DNA of 64,000 bases from Streptomyces sp. NBC_01445 (GTDB lineage Bacteria > Actinomycetota > Actinomycetes > Streptomycetales > Streptomycetaceae). The notes beneath the pieces are model-generated. The model ran no database searches and was not told the DNA's origin. It saw only the letters and a program-made list of their open reading frames with translations. Location of the stretch: positions 5,691,501-5,755,500 of the forward strand of contig NZ_CP109485.1 in the NCBI RefSeq assembly GCF_035918235.1. Reading direction: 5' to 3'. Below are positions 15,720 to 23,029 of this stretch, in pieces. Position numbers and translations under genes: made by a program. Every line of letters starts with the position of its first letter. Position 1 is the stretch's first letter.

Positions 15720-16638
15720 TCGTCTGTTGGGTCACCGCGACCCGGCCGAGCAGTTCCTCGTACGCCGCGCGGTCGAACTCCCCTGCCACCGGGGCCAGTA
15801 CCGTCGCCGCGGACAGGGCGACCGCGCGGGCCAGGCGGTCCGGCCACGGCAGGTCTTCCACGTAACCCGAGAGCAGGCCCGCGACCGCCGAGTCGCCGGC
15901 GCCCGTCGGGTTGCCCTTCACGCGGTCCGGGGCCGGGGCGCGCCAGCTGCCGTCCGGGGTGACCGCGAGGAGGCCCTCCGGGCCGAGTGAGGCGACCACG
16001 GAGTGCGCGCCGCGGCGGCGGGCGTCGCGGGTGGCGCGCAGCGGCTCGTGGGAGCCGGTGAGCTCGGCGAGCTCGTCGGAGTTCGGCTTGATGACGTCGG
16101 GGCGGGCCGCGAGCCCCCGGCGCAGGGGTTCCCCGGACGAGTCGAGCAGCACGGGCACGGACGCGGCGCGGGCCGCGCGGACCAGCTGGGCGTACGCGCC
16201 GACGGGGACGCCCGGCGGGAGGCTGCCGCACAGGGCCACCGCGGACGCGGACGTGAGCAGCTCCTCGTAGGCCTCGGTGAACGCGGACCACTCGGTGGGG
16301 GCGACGAGCGGGCCCGGCTCGTTGAGCTGGGTCGTGTCGCCTGACGCGCCGTCGACGACGGCGATGGTGCGGCGGGTGGCGCCCGAGACCGGGACGAGCG
16401 CGTCCCGGATGCCGGGGGAGTCCAGGAGCTGCTCCCTGAGGGCGCGGCCCGTGCCGCCGCCCGCGAAGCCGGTGACGGTCACGTCGTGGCCGAGCGCGGC
16501 GAGCACGCGCGCGACGTTGAGGCCCTTGCCGCCGGGGCGTTCAGTGACCTTGGTGACGCGGTGCGACGCGTGCGGGTGCAGCGCCGGCACGTCGTACGTG
16601 ATGTCGAGCGCGGCGTTCAGTGTGACCGTGAGGATCAC
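15706..16638 (-). CDS. PfkB-family hexose kinase (1-phosphofructokinase/tagatose-6-P kinase type)
   Basis: 310 residues from the GTG reading VILTVTLNAALDITYDV. PfkB signatures: RPGGKGLNVARVLAALG near 35-50 and the C-terminal NPTGAGDSAVAGLLSG with the catalytic Asp near 250. LDSSGEPLRRGL and KPNSDELAELTG support the hexose-phosphate kinase group. It lies 84 bp downstream of nagA on the same strand, so it is likely the third gene of the nagK-nagA operon. Its substrate could be a sugar phosphate from amino-sugar breakdown, but fructose-1-P or tagatose-6-P cannot be excluded. Confidence 0.83.
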   Translation of the reverse strand: MILTVTLNAALDITYDVPALHPHASHRVTKVTERPGGKGLNVARVLAALGHDVTVTGFAGGGTGRALREQLLDSPGIRDALVPVSGATRRTIAVVDGASGDTTQLNEPGPLVAPTEWSAFTEAYEELLTSASAVALCGSLPPGVPVGAYAQLVRAARAASVPVLLDSSGEPLRRGLAARPDVIKPNSDELAELTGSHEPLRATRDARRRGAHSVVASLGPEGLLAVTPDGSWRAPAPDRVKGNPTGAGDSAVAGLLSGYVEDLPWPDRLARAVALSAATVLAPVAGEFDRAAYEELLGRVAVTQQTTTAA

Positions 16639-16722
16639 GAGACCCCAGCCCACCCCTCAGTTCGGGACTACCTTCAGTAACGCGGCCTGATCATGCCAAA
16701 GACCGGGCGGTAGGCCCAGACC

Positions 16723-17868
16723 TCACGCGAGCTGGGGTTCCACGATCCACCGGCCCTTGCGCATGACGCCCTTGAGGCCGAAGTCCTCGTCCAGGACGAC
16801 GAGGTCGGCGTCCTTGCCGGGCTCCAGCGAGCCCACCCTGTCGTCCACGCCGAGCAGGCGGGCCGGGTTGGCGGAGATCGCGCGGACGATGTCCTCGACG
16901 GGCAGCTTGTCGATGGTGGCGGCGCGCTTGAACGCGCGGTCCAGGGTGAGCGTCGAACCGGCGATGGAGTTGCCCTCGACGAGCCGCGCGACGCTGTCCT
17001 TCACCTCGACCTCCAGGGTGCCGAGCATGTAGCGGCCGTCGCCGAAGCCCGCCGCGTCCATGGCGTCGGTGATGAACGCGACGCGCCCGCTGCCCACATG
17101 ATGGAACGCCAGCTCCAGGGCGGCCGGGTGCAGATGCGTGCCGTCGTTGATGAGCTCGACGGTGATCCGCTCGTCCTCCAGGAGCGCCGAGATCGGGCCC
17201 GGGGCGCGGTGGCCCATGGCCGGCATCGCGTTGTAGAGGTGCGTGGCGACGGTGGCGCCCGCGTCGATGGCCTCGACGGTCTGCTCGTACGTGGCGTCGG
17301 TGTGGCCGATCGCGGCGATCACGCCGTGCTCGGCGAGGAGGCGTACGGAGTCGATGCCGCCGGGGAGTTCGGGGGCGAGGGTGAGCATCTTGGCCTGGCC
17401 GCGCGCCGCGTCGAGCAGCTTGCGGACCTCGGCGGGGTCGGGGTCGCGCAGGAGCGTTTCGTCATGGGCGCCCTTGCGGCACGGGGAGATGAACGGGCCC
17501 TCGAAGTGGATGCCCGCGATCTCGCCCTGCTCGGCCAGCTCGGACAGCAGGCCCGCGCGCTGGGTGAGGAAGTCCGCCGCGCCGGTGACGAAGGACGCGA
17601 CGACCGTCGTGGTGCCGTGCAGGCGGTGCGTGCGGACGCCCTTGAGGATGTCGTCGATCGATCCCGAGGTGAAGGAGGCCCCGCCGCCGCCGTGGTTGTG
17701 CATGTCGACGAAGCCGGGCACGACCCAGTGGCCGGTCAGATCGGTGGAGGGGGCGCCGGCCGGCGCGCTGCCGGCGATCCTCGCGCCGTCCACGATCACG
17801 CGTCCGTTCTCGACGACGCCGGCCGGCAGGACGACGCGGGCGCCGGAGAGAACATTCAGAGCGGCCAT
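16723..17868 (-). CDS. nagA: N-acetylglucosamine-6-phosphate deacetylase
   Basis: 381 residues, normal NagA length. An amidohydrolase TIM barrel: FVDMHNHGGGGASF (N-terminal metal-site region), HFEGPFIS with the metal-binding Glu, AIGHTDATYEQT, THLYNAMPAM, and TDAMDAAGFGDG with the catalytic Asp. Reaction: GlcNAc-6-P to glucosamine-6-P plus acetate, in the cytoplasm. The ATG shares one base with the nagK stop (TGATG), so the two are translationally coupled. Glucosamine-6-P made here is also the ligand that releases DasR, so this enzyme sits inside its own regulatory loop. Confidence 0.95.
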   Translation of the reverse strand: MAALNVLSGARVVLPAGVVENGRVIVDGARIAGSAPAGAPSTDLTGHWVVPGFVDMHNHGGGGASFTSGSIDDILKGVRTHRLHGTTTVVASFVTGAADFLTQRAGLLSELAEQGEIAGIHFEGPFISPCRKGAHDETLLRDPDPAEVRKLLDAARGQAKMLTLAPELPGGIDSVRLLAEHGVIAAIGHTDATYEQTVEAIDAGATVATHLYNAMPAMGHRAPGPISALLEDERITVELINDGTHLHPAALELAFHHVGSGRVAFITDAMDAAGFGDGRYMLGTLEVEVKDSVARLVEGNSIAGSTLTLDRAFKRAATIDKLPVEDIVRAISANPARLLGVDDRVGSLEPGKDADLVVLDEDFGLKGVMRKGRWIVEPQLA

Positions 17869-18815
17869 CAGGCGACTACCTCCGTGGAATCGGTGGACTG
17901 GGCGAGCAGGTCCCAGGCGAGCAGGCCCGCGCCCAGGCAGCCGGCGGTGTCCCCGAGGGCCGCCGGGACGATCGTGGGCAGCTTCTGGAACGTCACGCGT
18001 TCCTCGACGGCGGCCCGCAGTGGTGTGAACAAGGTTTCCCCCGCCTCGGCCAGACCGCCACCGATGATCAGGGTGCGCGGGTCCAGCAGAGTGAGCGCCG
18101 TGACGAGCCCGTCGGCGAGCGCGTCCACGGCCTCCAGCCAGACCTGCCGCGCCCTGGGGTCCCCGGACTCGACGGCCTTGGCGCAGTCCGCGGCGTCCGC
18201 CTCCGGGTCGCCGGTGGCCTCGGCCCAGGCCAGCGAGACCGCCGACGCGGAGGCGTAGCGCTCCAGGCAGCCGCGCTGCCCGCAGCTGCAGTCCGTGCCG
18301 CCGGGGCGTACGACGATGTGGCCGATCTCCCCGGCCGAGCCGTGCGCGCCGGGTTCGATGCGGCCACCGATGCCGATGGCGCCCGCGATGCCCGTACCCA
18401 GCGGCACGAACAGGAAGCGGTCCGCGCCCTTGCCCGCGCCGAGCCGCCCCTCACCGAGGCCGCCGGTGCGCACGTCGTGGCCGAGGGCGACGGGGATGCC
18501 TTCCAGCCGCTCGCTCAGCAGCCTGCGCATCGGCACGTCGCGCCAGCCGAGGTTCGACGCGTACAGGGCGATGCCGTGCTCGTCGTCGACGATGCCGGGC
18601 ACCGCGACGCCGGCCGCGGCGGCCGGCTCCCCGAGGTGCTCCTCGCCGTACGCGCGCAGGTCGGCGGCGAAGCCGAGTATGGTCTCGACGATCGCGTCGG
18701 GCCCCCGCTCGCGGCCGGTGGCGCGCCGCGCCTGGTGGAGCAGGGTGCCGTCGGCCCCGACCAGGGCGGCCTTCATTCCGGTGCCGCCCACATCGAGGGC
18801 GATGACGTGTCTCAC
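17868..18815 (-). CDS. nagK: ROK-family N-acetylglucosamine kinase
   Basis: 315 residues. N-terminal ATP-binding DVGGTGMKAALVG (about 6-18); GHDVRTGGLGE; the ROK zinc motif CSCGQRGCLERYAS around 170-185; and LIIGGGLAEAGE near 245. Sugar-kinase ROK proteins lack an N-terminal DNA-binding domain, as here, so this is a kinase and not a NagC-type repressor. It is the first gene of nagK-nagA(-pfkB) and lies 28 bp from a strong DasR site. It phosphorylates GlcNAc arriving by non-PTS routes, for example from chitobiose hydrolysis. Confidence 0.9.
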   Translation of the reverse strand: MRHVIALDVGGTGMKAALVGADGTLLHQARRATGRERGPDAIVETILGFAADLRAYGEEHLGEPAAAAGVAVPGIVDDEHGIALYASNLGWRDVPMRRLLSERLEGIPVALGHDVRTGGLGEGRLGAGKGADRFLFVPLGTGIAGAIGIGGRIEPGAHGSAGEIGHIVVRPGGTDCSCGQRGCLERYASASAVSLAWAEATGDPEADAADCAKAVESGDPRARQVWLEAVDALADGLVTALTLLDPRTLIIGGGLAEAGETLFTPLRAAVEERVTFQKLPTIVPAALGDTAGCLGAGLLAWDLLAQSTDSTEVVA

Positions 18816-18842
18816 GGGTACAGTCTCGCGCCTCGACCCGCG

Positions 18843-18858
18843 AGAGGTCTAGTCCACT
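18843..18858. promoter_or_regulatory. DasR-responsive element (dre) upstream of nagK
   Basis: AGAGGTCTAGTCCACT matches 14 of 16 positions of the dre consensus A(C/G)TGGTCTAGACCA(C/G)T. It is 28-43 bp upstream of the nagK start, where repressor binding would block transcription. DasR control of nagKA by this kind of site is known in S. coelicolor. Confidence 0.9.
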
Positions 18859-18937
18859 TGCATGGATCTTGCGTCGATGTGTACGGATGACGCGTTTCTG
18901 CTTTCCCGGCGAAGGCCCGTTGCGGGTGCGAAACCCG

Positions 18938-18953
18938 TGTGGTGTAGACCTTA
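18938..18953. promoter_or_regulatory. Second, weaker dre-like site towards the sugar-binding lipoprotein gene
   Basis: TGTGGTGTAGACCTTA keeps 9 of the 10 core bases (GGTCTAGACC) and matches 11 of 16 overall. It lies about 70 bp upstream of the divergent solute-binding-protein gene. Together with the strong site it would let DasR control both directions. Confidence 0.55.
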
Positions 18954-19023
18954 TGACCGGGCCTCGTGAACTTTCCGGGTCCGAAATCTGGATGAGAGAC
19001 TTCAAGAGGGTGGGAAACCGGCT

Positions 19024-20286
19024 GTGCAGCGGCGCATGACAGGTCTGACGGCGGCGGTGGCCGCGCTCGGCATGGCGGCGACGCTGGCCGCCTGCGGAGG
19101 CCCCGGCTCCGAGGACGTGACCCTGAAGCTGGTGGCCGCCGACTACGGCGACTCCCCGGCGAACAGCTCCCAGAAGTACTGGGACAAGCTGGCCGCCGCC
19201 TTCGAGAAGAAGAACCCCGGCATCAAGGTCGACGTCAGCGTCTACTCCTGGAGCGACGTCGACGCCAAGGTCAAGAAGATGGTCGCGGACGGCCACGCGC
19301 CCGACATGGCGCAGATCGGCGCGTACTCCGACTACGCCGCGAGCGGCAAGCTCTACAGTGCGAACGACCTGCTCTCCATCCCCGTGCAGTCCGACTTCCT
19401 GCCGCAGCTCGCCGCCGCCGGCGAGGTCTCCCGCGTCCAGTACGGCATGCCCTTCGCGTCCTCCACGCGGCTGCTGTTCTACAACAAGACCCTCTTCGAC
19501 AAGGCCGGCCTGACCCCGCCGCAGACCTGGGCCCAGCTCCAGGCCGACGCCAAGGCCCTCAAGGCGCGCGGCGTGAAGATCCCCTACGCGCTGCCGCTGG
19601 GCCCCGAAGAGGCGCAGGCCGAGACCATGATGTGGATGCTGAGCGGCGGCTCCGGTTACACCGACGACGTCGGCACCTACAGCCTCGACTCCCCGCAGAA
19701 CGTCAAGACCTTCGAGTGGCTGAAGAACGACCTGGTCGGCCAGGGCCTCACCGGTCCGACGCCGCCCGCCAAGCTCGACCGCGCGCAGGCCTTCGCGGCC
19801 TTCACGCGCGGTGACGTCGGCATGCTCAACGGGCACCCGACGCTGATGCAGATGGCCGCCAAGAAGGGCGTGAAGTTCGGCATGGTGCCGATGCCCGGCA
19901 TCAACGGCAGGGCCGGGTCGACCATGGGCGTCGCAGACTGGATGATGGCGTTCCGGCAGAACGGCCACAAGGACCAGGTCGGCAAGTTCCTCGACTACGT
20001 CTACAGCGAGAAGAACGTCCTCGACTTCTCCCGCGAGTACGACCTCCTGCCGGTCACCAACTCCGCGTCGGACACGATGGCCGACGACAAGCGCGACCAG
20101 AAGCTCTGGAAGTTCCTCGGCGAACTGCAGAACTCGGAGCTCTACCCCGTCGGCAAGACGTCCTGGGCCCAGGTCAGCGCCGGCGTCAAGCGCGAGATCG
20201 GCTCGACCGTCGGCCCCAACGGCAACCCGGGTGCCACCCTCGGCCGGCTGGAGCGGGCGGCCGACGCGGCGGAGAACGCGGAGTAG
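19024..20286 (+). CDS. ABC-transporter sugar-binding lipoprotein (family 1)
   Basis: 420 residues from a GTG; ATG four codons in (MTGLTAAVAA) is also possible. Signal peptide ends in lipobox LAACGG (Cys about 24), so the protein is membrane-anchored outside. MalE/family-1 features: NSSQKYWDKLAAAFEKKNPGIKVDV, APDMAQIGAYSDYAASGKL, YGMPFASSTRLLFYNKTLFDKAGL, PPQTWAQLQADAKAL. No permease or ATPase genes follow, so it must share a transporter encoded elsewhere (MsiK-type ATPase is general in Streptomyces). Divergence from nagKA with DasR sites between suggests an amino-sugar or chito-oligosaccharide ligand. Confidence 0.88.
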   Translation: MQRRMTGLTAAVAALGMAATLAACGGPGSEDVTLKLVAADYGDSPANSSQKYWDKLAAAFEKKNPGIKVDVSVYSWSDVDAKVKKMVADGHAPDMAQIGAYSDYAASGKLYSANDLLSIPVQSDFLPQLAAAGEVSRVQYGMPFASSTRLLFYNKTLFDKAGLTPPQTWAQLQADAKALKARGVKIPYALPLGPEEAQAETMMWMLSGGSGYTDDVGTYSLDSPQNVKTFEWLKNDLVGQGLTGPTPPAKLDRAQAFAAFTRGDVGMLNGHPTLMQMAAKKGVKFGMVPMPGINGRAGSTMGVADWMMAFRQNGHKDQVGKFLDYVYSEKNVLDFSREYDLLPVTNSASDTMADDKRDQKLWKFLGELQNSELYPVGKTSWAQVSAGVKREIGSTVGPNGNPGATLGRLERAADAAENAE

Positions 20287-20296
20287 CGTCGCTGCC

Positions 20297-20584
20297 GTGA
20301 GCGAACCGCCGTACGCAGAGCCCGAACCGCCCGCTGAGGACGCGGAGGATGCGCCGCCCGTCGGCCTGTCCCCCCGTGAGCAGGGCGTTCTCGCCCTGGA
20401 GCGGCGCGGGTGGGCGTCGGCCGGGGCCAAGGAGCGCGCCGTGCGCGAGGAGCTGGGCCTCGCCCCGGTGCGCTACTACCAGCTCCTCAACGCGCTCCTC
20501 GACGACCCGAGGGCCCTCGCCCACGACCCGGTCACGGTCAACCGGCTGCGCCGCATACGGGAGGCCCGCCGCGAGGAGCGCTGA
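20297..20584 (+). CDS. DUF3263-domain protein
   Basis: 95 residues from the GTG reading VSEPPYAEPEPP, 10 nt after the binding-protein stop and so probably co-transcribed. An acidic, Pro-rich N-terminal 30 residues precede the DUF3263 domain (LSPREQGVLALERRGWASAGAKERAVREELGLAPVRYYQLLNALLDD...VNRLRR). The helical composition resembles a helix-turn-helix (AGAKERAVREELGLAPVRYYQLL), so DNA binding is possible. The family is restricted to actinobacteria and its function is unknown. Confidence 0.85.
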   Translation: MSEPPYAEPEPPAEDAEDAPPVGLSPREQGVLALERRGWASAGAKERAVREELGLAPVRYYQLLNALLDDPRALAHDPVTVNRLRRIREARREER

Positions 20585-20636
20585 CCCGCACCCGCGCATC
20601 GGAGTACGGTCCGCCTCCCGCGGATAGGCTCGGCCC

Positions 20637-21488
20637 ATGGGCAGCCCACAGCACGACCTGCCGTCGCCTGTGACCTCCGCCGGGCGTGACGGCCTCGACG
20701 CACTCCTCTCGGACCCCGCGCGGGCCGTGATCGCGCTCGACTTCGACGGCACGCTCGCGCCGATCGTGCCCGACCCCGAACAGGCCCGGGCGCACCCGGA
20801 CGCCGTCCGCGCGCTCGCCGCGCTGGCCCCCCAGGTCGCCTCCGTCGCCGTGATCACCGGCCGCCCCGCGGGCGTCGCCGTGCGCCACGGCGGTTTCGCG
20901 GGCGTCCCCGGACTCGAACACCTCGTGGTTCTCGGCCACTACGGCGCCGAGCGCTGGGACGCCGTCACCGGCACCGTCCACGCCCCCGCCCCGCACCCCG
21001 GCGTCGCGGCCGTCCGCGCCGAACTGCCCGGAGTCCTGGAGTCCGTGGGGGCCTGGCGCGGCACCTGGGTGGAGGAGAAGGGCCGTGCCGTCGCCGTCCA
21101 CACGCGCCGCGCGGGCGACCCGCAGGCGGCGTTCGAGGCGCTGCGGGCGCCCTTGTCCGACCTCGCGGCCCGCCACGGCCTGATCGTCGAGCCCGGCCGC
21201 CTCGTCCTGGAACTGCGCCCGCCCGGCATGGACAAGGGCGCGGCGCTCACGGCGTACGTACGCGAGGTGGGCGCGACGTCGGTGCTCTACGCGGGCGACG
21301 ACCTCGGCGACCTGCCCGCGTTCGCCGCCGTCGACAAGCTCCGCAAGGACGGGGTGCCGGGCCTTCTGGTGTGCAGCGGCAGCTCGGAGGTCACGGAACT
21401 GGCCGAACGGGCGGACGTCGTGGTGGACGGGTCGCAGGGAGTTGTGGAACTCATGGCGGACCTGGCCCGCGCGATCAGCGGGCCCTAG
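20637..21488 (+). CDS. otsB: Trehalose-6-phosphate phosphatase
   Basis: 283 residues. HAD-superfamily motif I LDFDGTLAPI (Asp nucleophile near residue 36), motif II VITGRPAGVA, the trehalose-phosphatase GHYGAERWD and RLVLELRPPGMDKGAAL segments, and motif IV YAGDDLGDLPAF. Converts trehalose-6-P to trehalose in the cytoplasm. It converges on otsA with only 24 nt between stop codons, an unusual arrangement compared with the otsBA operon order. The stop codon lies in the palindrome GGGCCCTAGGGCCC (21480-21493). Confidence 0.94.
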   Translation: MGSPQHDLPSPVTSAGRDGLDALLSDPARAVIALDFDGTLAPIVPDPEQARAHPDAVRALAALAPQVASVAVITGRPAGVAVRHGGFAGVPGLEHLVVLGHYGAERWDAVTGTVHAPAPHPGVAAVRAELPGVLESVGAWRGTWVEEKGRAVAVHTRRAGDPQAAFEALRAPLSDLAARHGLIVEPGRLVLELRPPGMDKGAALTAYVREVGATSVLYAGDDLGDLPAFAAVDKLRKDGVPGLLVCSGSSEVTELAERADVVVDGSQGVVELMADLARAISGP

Positions 21489-21490
21489 GG

Positions 21491-21543
21491 CCCGCAGCGC
21501 GTTCAGCAGGCCCTAGCCCCCCAGCCCCCGCAGCGCGTTCAGC
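21491..21543. repeat. Direct duplication of the otsA 3' end
   Basis: The 17-mer CCCGCAGCGCGTTCAGC occurs at 21491-21507 and 21527-21543, 36 bp apart. The right copy is the last codons of otsA (LNALRG...); the left copy lies beyond the otsA stop and reads LLNALRAL followed by its own TAG. It looks like a small tandem duplication of the otsA C-terminus including the stop. Confidence 0.75.
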
Positions 21544-22919
21544 TGGTCGAGGAACCACTGGGCGGGCGGCAGTGCGGTCGCGGCGGCGGCGAGCCGCTTC
21601 GCGCGCTCGCCGCGCTCCCCGCTGCCCATGACCAGCCCCGCGTGCAGTGCCTCGGCCGTCGCCGACACGTCGTACGGGTTCACCACGAGCGCGTCCTCGC
21701 CCAGTTCCTCGTACGCCCCCGCCTCCCGCGACAGGACCAGCGCGCACCCCTCGTCGGAGACGACCGGGACCTCCTTGGCGACGAGGTTCATGCCGTCCCT
21801 GATCGGGTTGACCAGCGCCACGTCGGCCAGCCGGTACGCGGCCAGGGAGCGCGCGAAGTCGTCCTTCACATGGAGTACGACCGGGGTCCAACTCTCCGTA
21901 CCGAAGCGGGAGTTGATCTCCTCGGCGACCCGGGACACCTCGTCGGTGTACTCCCGGTAGACCGCCAGGTCCTGCCGTGACGGGTAGGCGAAGGCGACGT
22001 GCACGACCCGCTCGCGCCACTCGGGGTGCTCATCGAGGAGGAGCCGGTACGCGCGCAGGCCGCGCACGATGTTCTTCGACAGCTCCGTGCGGTCCACGCG
22101 GACGATCACCTTGCGGTCCGGGTCGCCGATCTGCTCCCGCAGCGCGGCCAGCCGCTCCTCGACGTCGGGGCGCCGCGACCGCTCCCGCAGGAAGTCCGCG
22201 TCCGCGCCGAGCCCGTGCACCCCGATCTCCGTACCGAACGTGCCGCCCACCACGGCCTCGCAGCACGCCGTGAACGTGTCCGCCCAGCGCCGCGTCAGGA
22301 ACCCCAGCCGGTCCGCGCCCAGCATCCCCCGCAGCAGCTGCCCCGCGATGTCGTCCGGCAGCATCCGGAAGTAGTCGACCGGCGCCCACGGGGTGTGCGA
22401 GAAGTGCCCGATGCGCAGGTCGTCGCGCAGCTCGCGCAGCATCCCCGGCACGAGCGCCAGGTGGTAGTCCTGCACGATGACCGCCGCGCCCGGCCCGGCC
22501 TCCGCGGCCAGCGCCTCGGCGAACGCCCGGTTGTAGGCCTCGTACGACGCCCACCGCGCACGGAACTCGGGCCCGAAGACCGGCTCAAGAGGCGTCTGGT
22601 ACAGCATGTGGTGGACGAACCAGAGGACCGAGTTCGCGATGCCGTTGTACGCGTCGGCGTACACCTCGGGGTCGATGTCGAGCATCCGCACCCCCGGCTC
22701 TCCGACGCCGCGCCGTACCGCCTCGCGGTCACCCGCGCCGAGGGCCGCGCACACCCACACCGCGCTCGCGCCGTCCGGGTCCTGCCCGATCGCGGAGAGC
22801 CCGGAGACGAGCCCGCCCCCGCCGCGCCGCGCGTCGAGCGTCCCGTCGGCCCCGAGCTCGTACGAGACAGGACCGCGGTTGGACGCGACGAGGATCTGTG
22901 CACCCTGCGTGGAAGCCAT
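21513..22919 (-). CDS. otsA: Trehalose-6-phosphate synthase (GT20)
   Basis: 468 residues, the typical OtsA length. Motifs: ILVASNRGPVSYE at the N-terminus; the glycine-rich donor loop GGGGLVSGLSAI; QDYHLALVPGMLRELRDDLRIGHFSHTPW; RVDRTELSKNIVRGLRAY; and the C-terminal nucleotide-sugar segment LVNPIRDGMNLVAKE followed by LSREAGAYEELGEDALVVNPYD. Reaction: UDP/GDP-glucose plus glucose-6-P to trehalose-6-P. Partner of the convergent otsB. Streptomyces also uses the GlgE/TreYZ routes; this is the ots pathway for osmotic and spore trehalose. Confidence 0.95.
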   Translation of the reverse strand: MASTQGAQILVASNRGPVSYELGADGTLDARRGGGGLVSGLSAIGQDPDGASAVWVCAALGAGDREAVRRGVGEPGVRMLDIDPEVYADAYNGIANSVLWFVHHMLYQTPLEPVFGPEFRARWASYEAYNRAFAEALAAEAGPGAAVIVQDYHLALVPGMLRELRDDLRIGHFSHTPWAPVDYFRMLPDDIAGQLLRGMLGADRLGFLTRRWADTFTACCEAVVGGTFGTEIGVHGLGADADFLRERSRRPDVEERLAALREQIGDPDRKVIVRVDRTELSKNIVRGLRAYRLLLDEHPEWRERVVHVAFAYPSRQDLAVYREYTDEVSRVAEEINSRFGTESWTPVVLHVKDDFARSLAAYRLADVALVNPIRDGMNLVAKEVPVVSDEGCALVLSREAGAYEELGEDALVVNPYDVSATAEALHAGLVMGSGERGERAKRLAAAATALPPAQWFLDQLNALRGLGG

Positions 22920-22956
22920 ACGGGCAAACGTAGCCCGGCCCGTAAACGCTCAAACG

Positions 22957-22987
22957 TACGGCCGGACTCCGTGGGAGCCCGGCCGTA
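22957..22987 (-). terminator. Hairpin terminator after the LAxTG surface-protein gene
   Basis: Perfect 14-base arms TACGGCCGGACTCC / GGAGCCCGGCCGTA with loop GTG. It lies 43 nt beyond the stop of the surface-protein gene and ahead of the otsA start on the same strand. Confidence 0.85.
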
Positions 22988-23029
22988 TACGATCCGCCGT
23001 TCGTCTGTCCTGACACCTACCCCTGCGCG

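Noticed and set aside
17868..18815. NagC-like ROK repressor
   Set aside because: It lacks the N-terminal helix-turn-helix and starts directly with the ATP-binding motif, so it is a sugar kinase.
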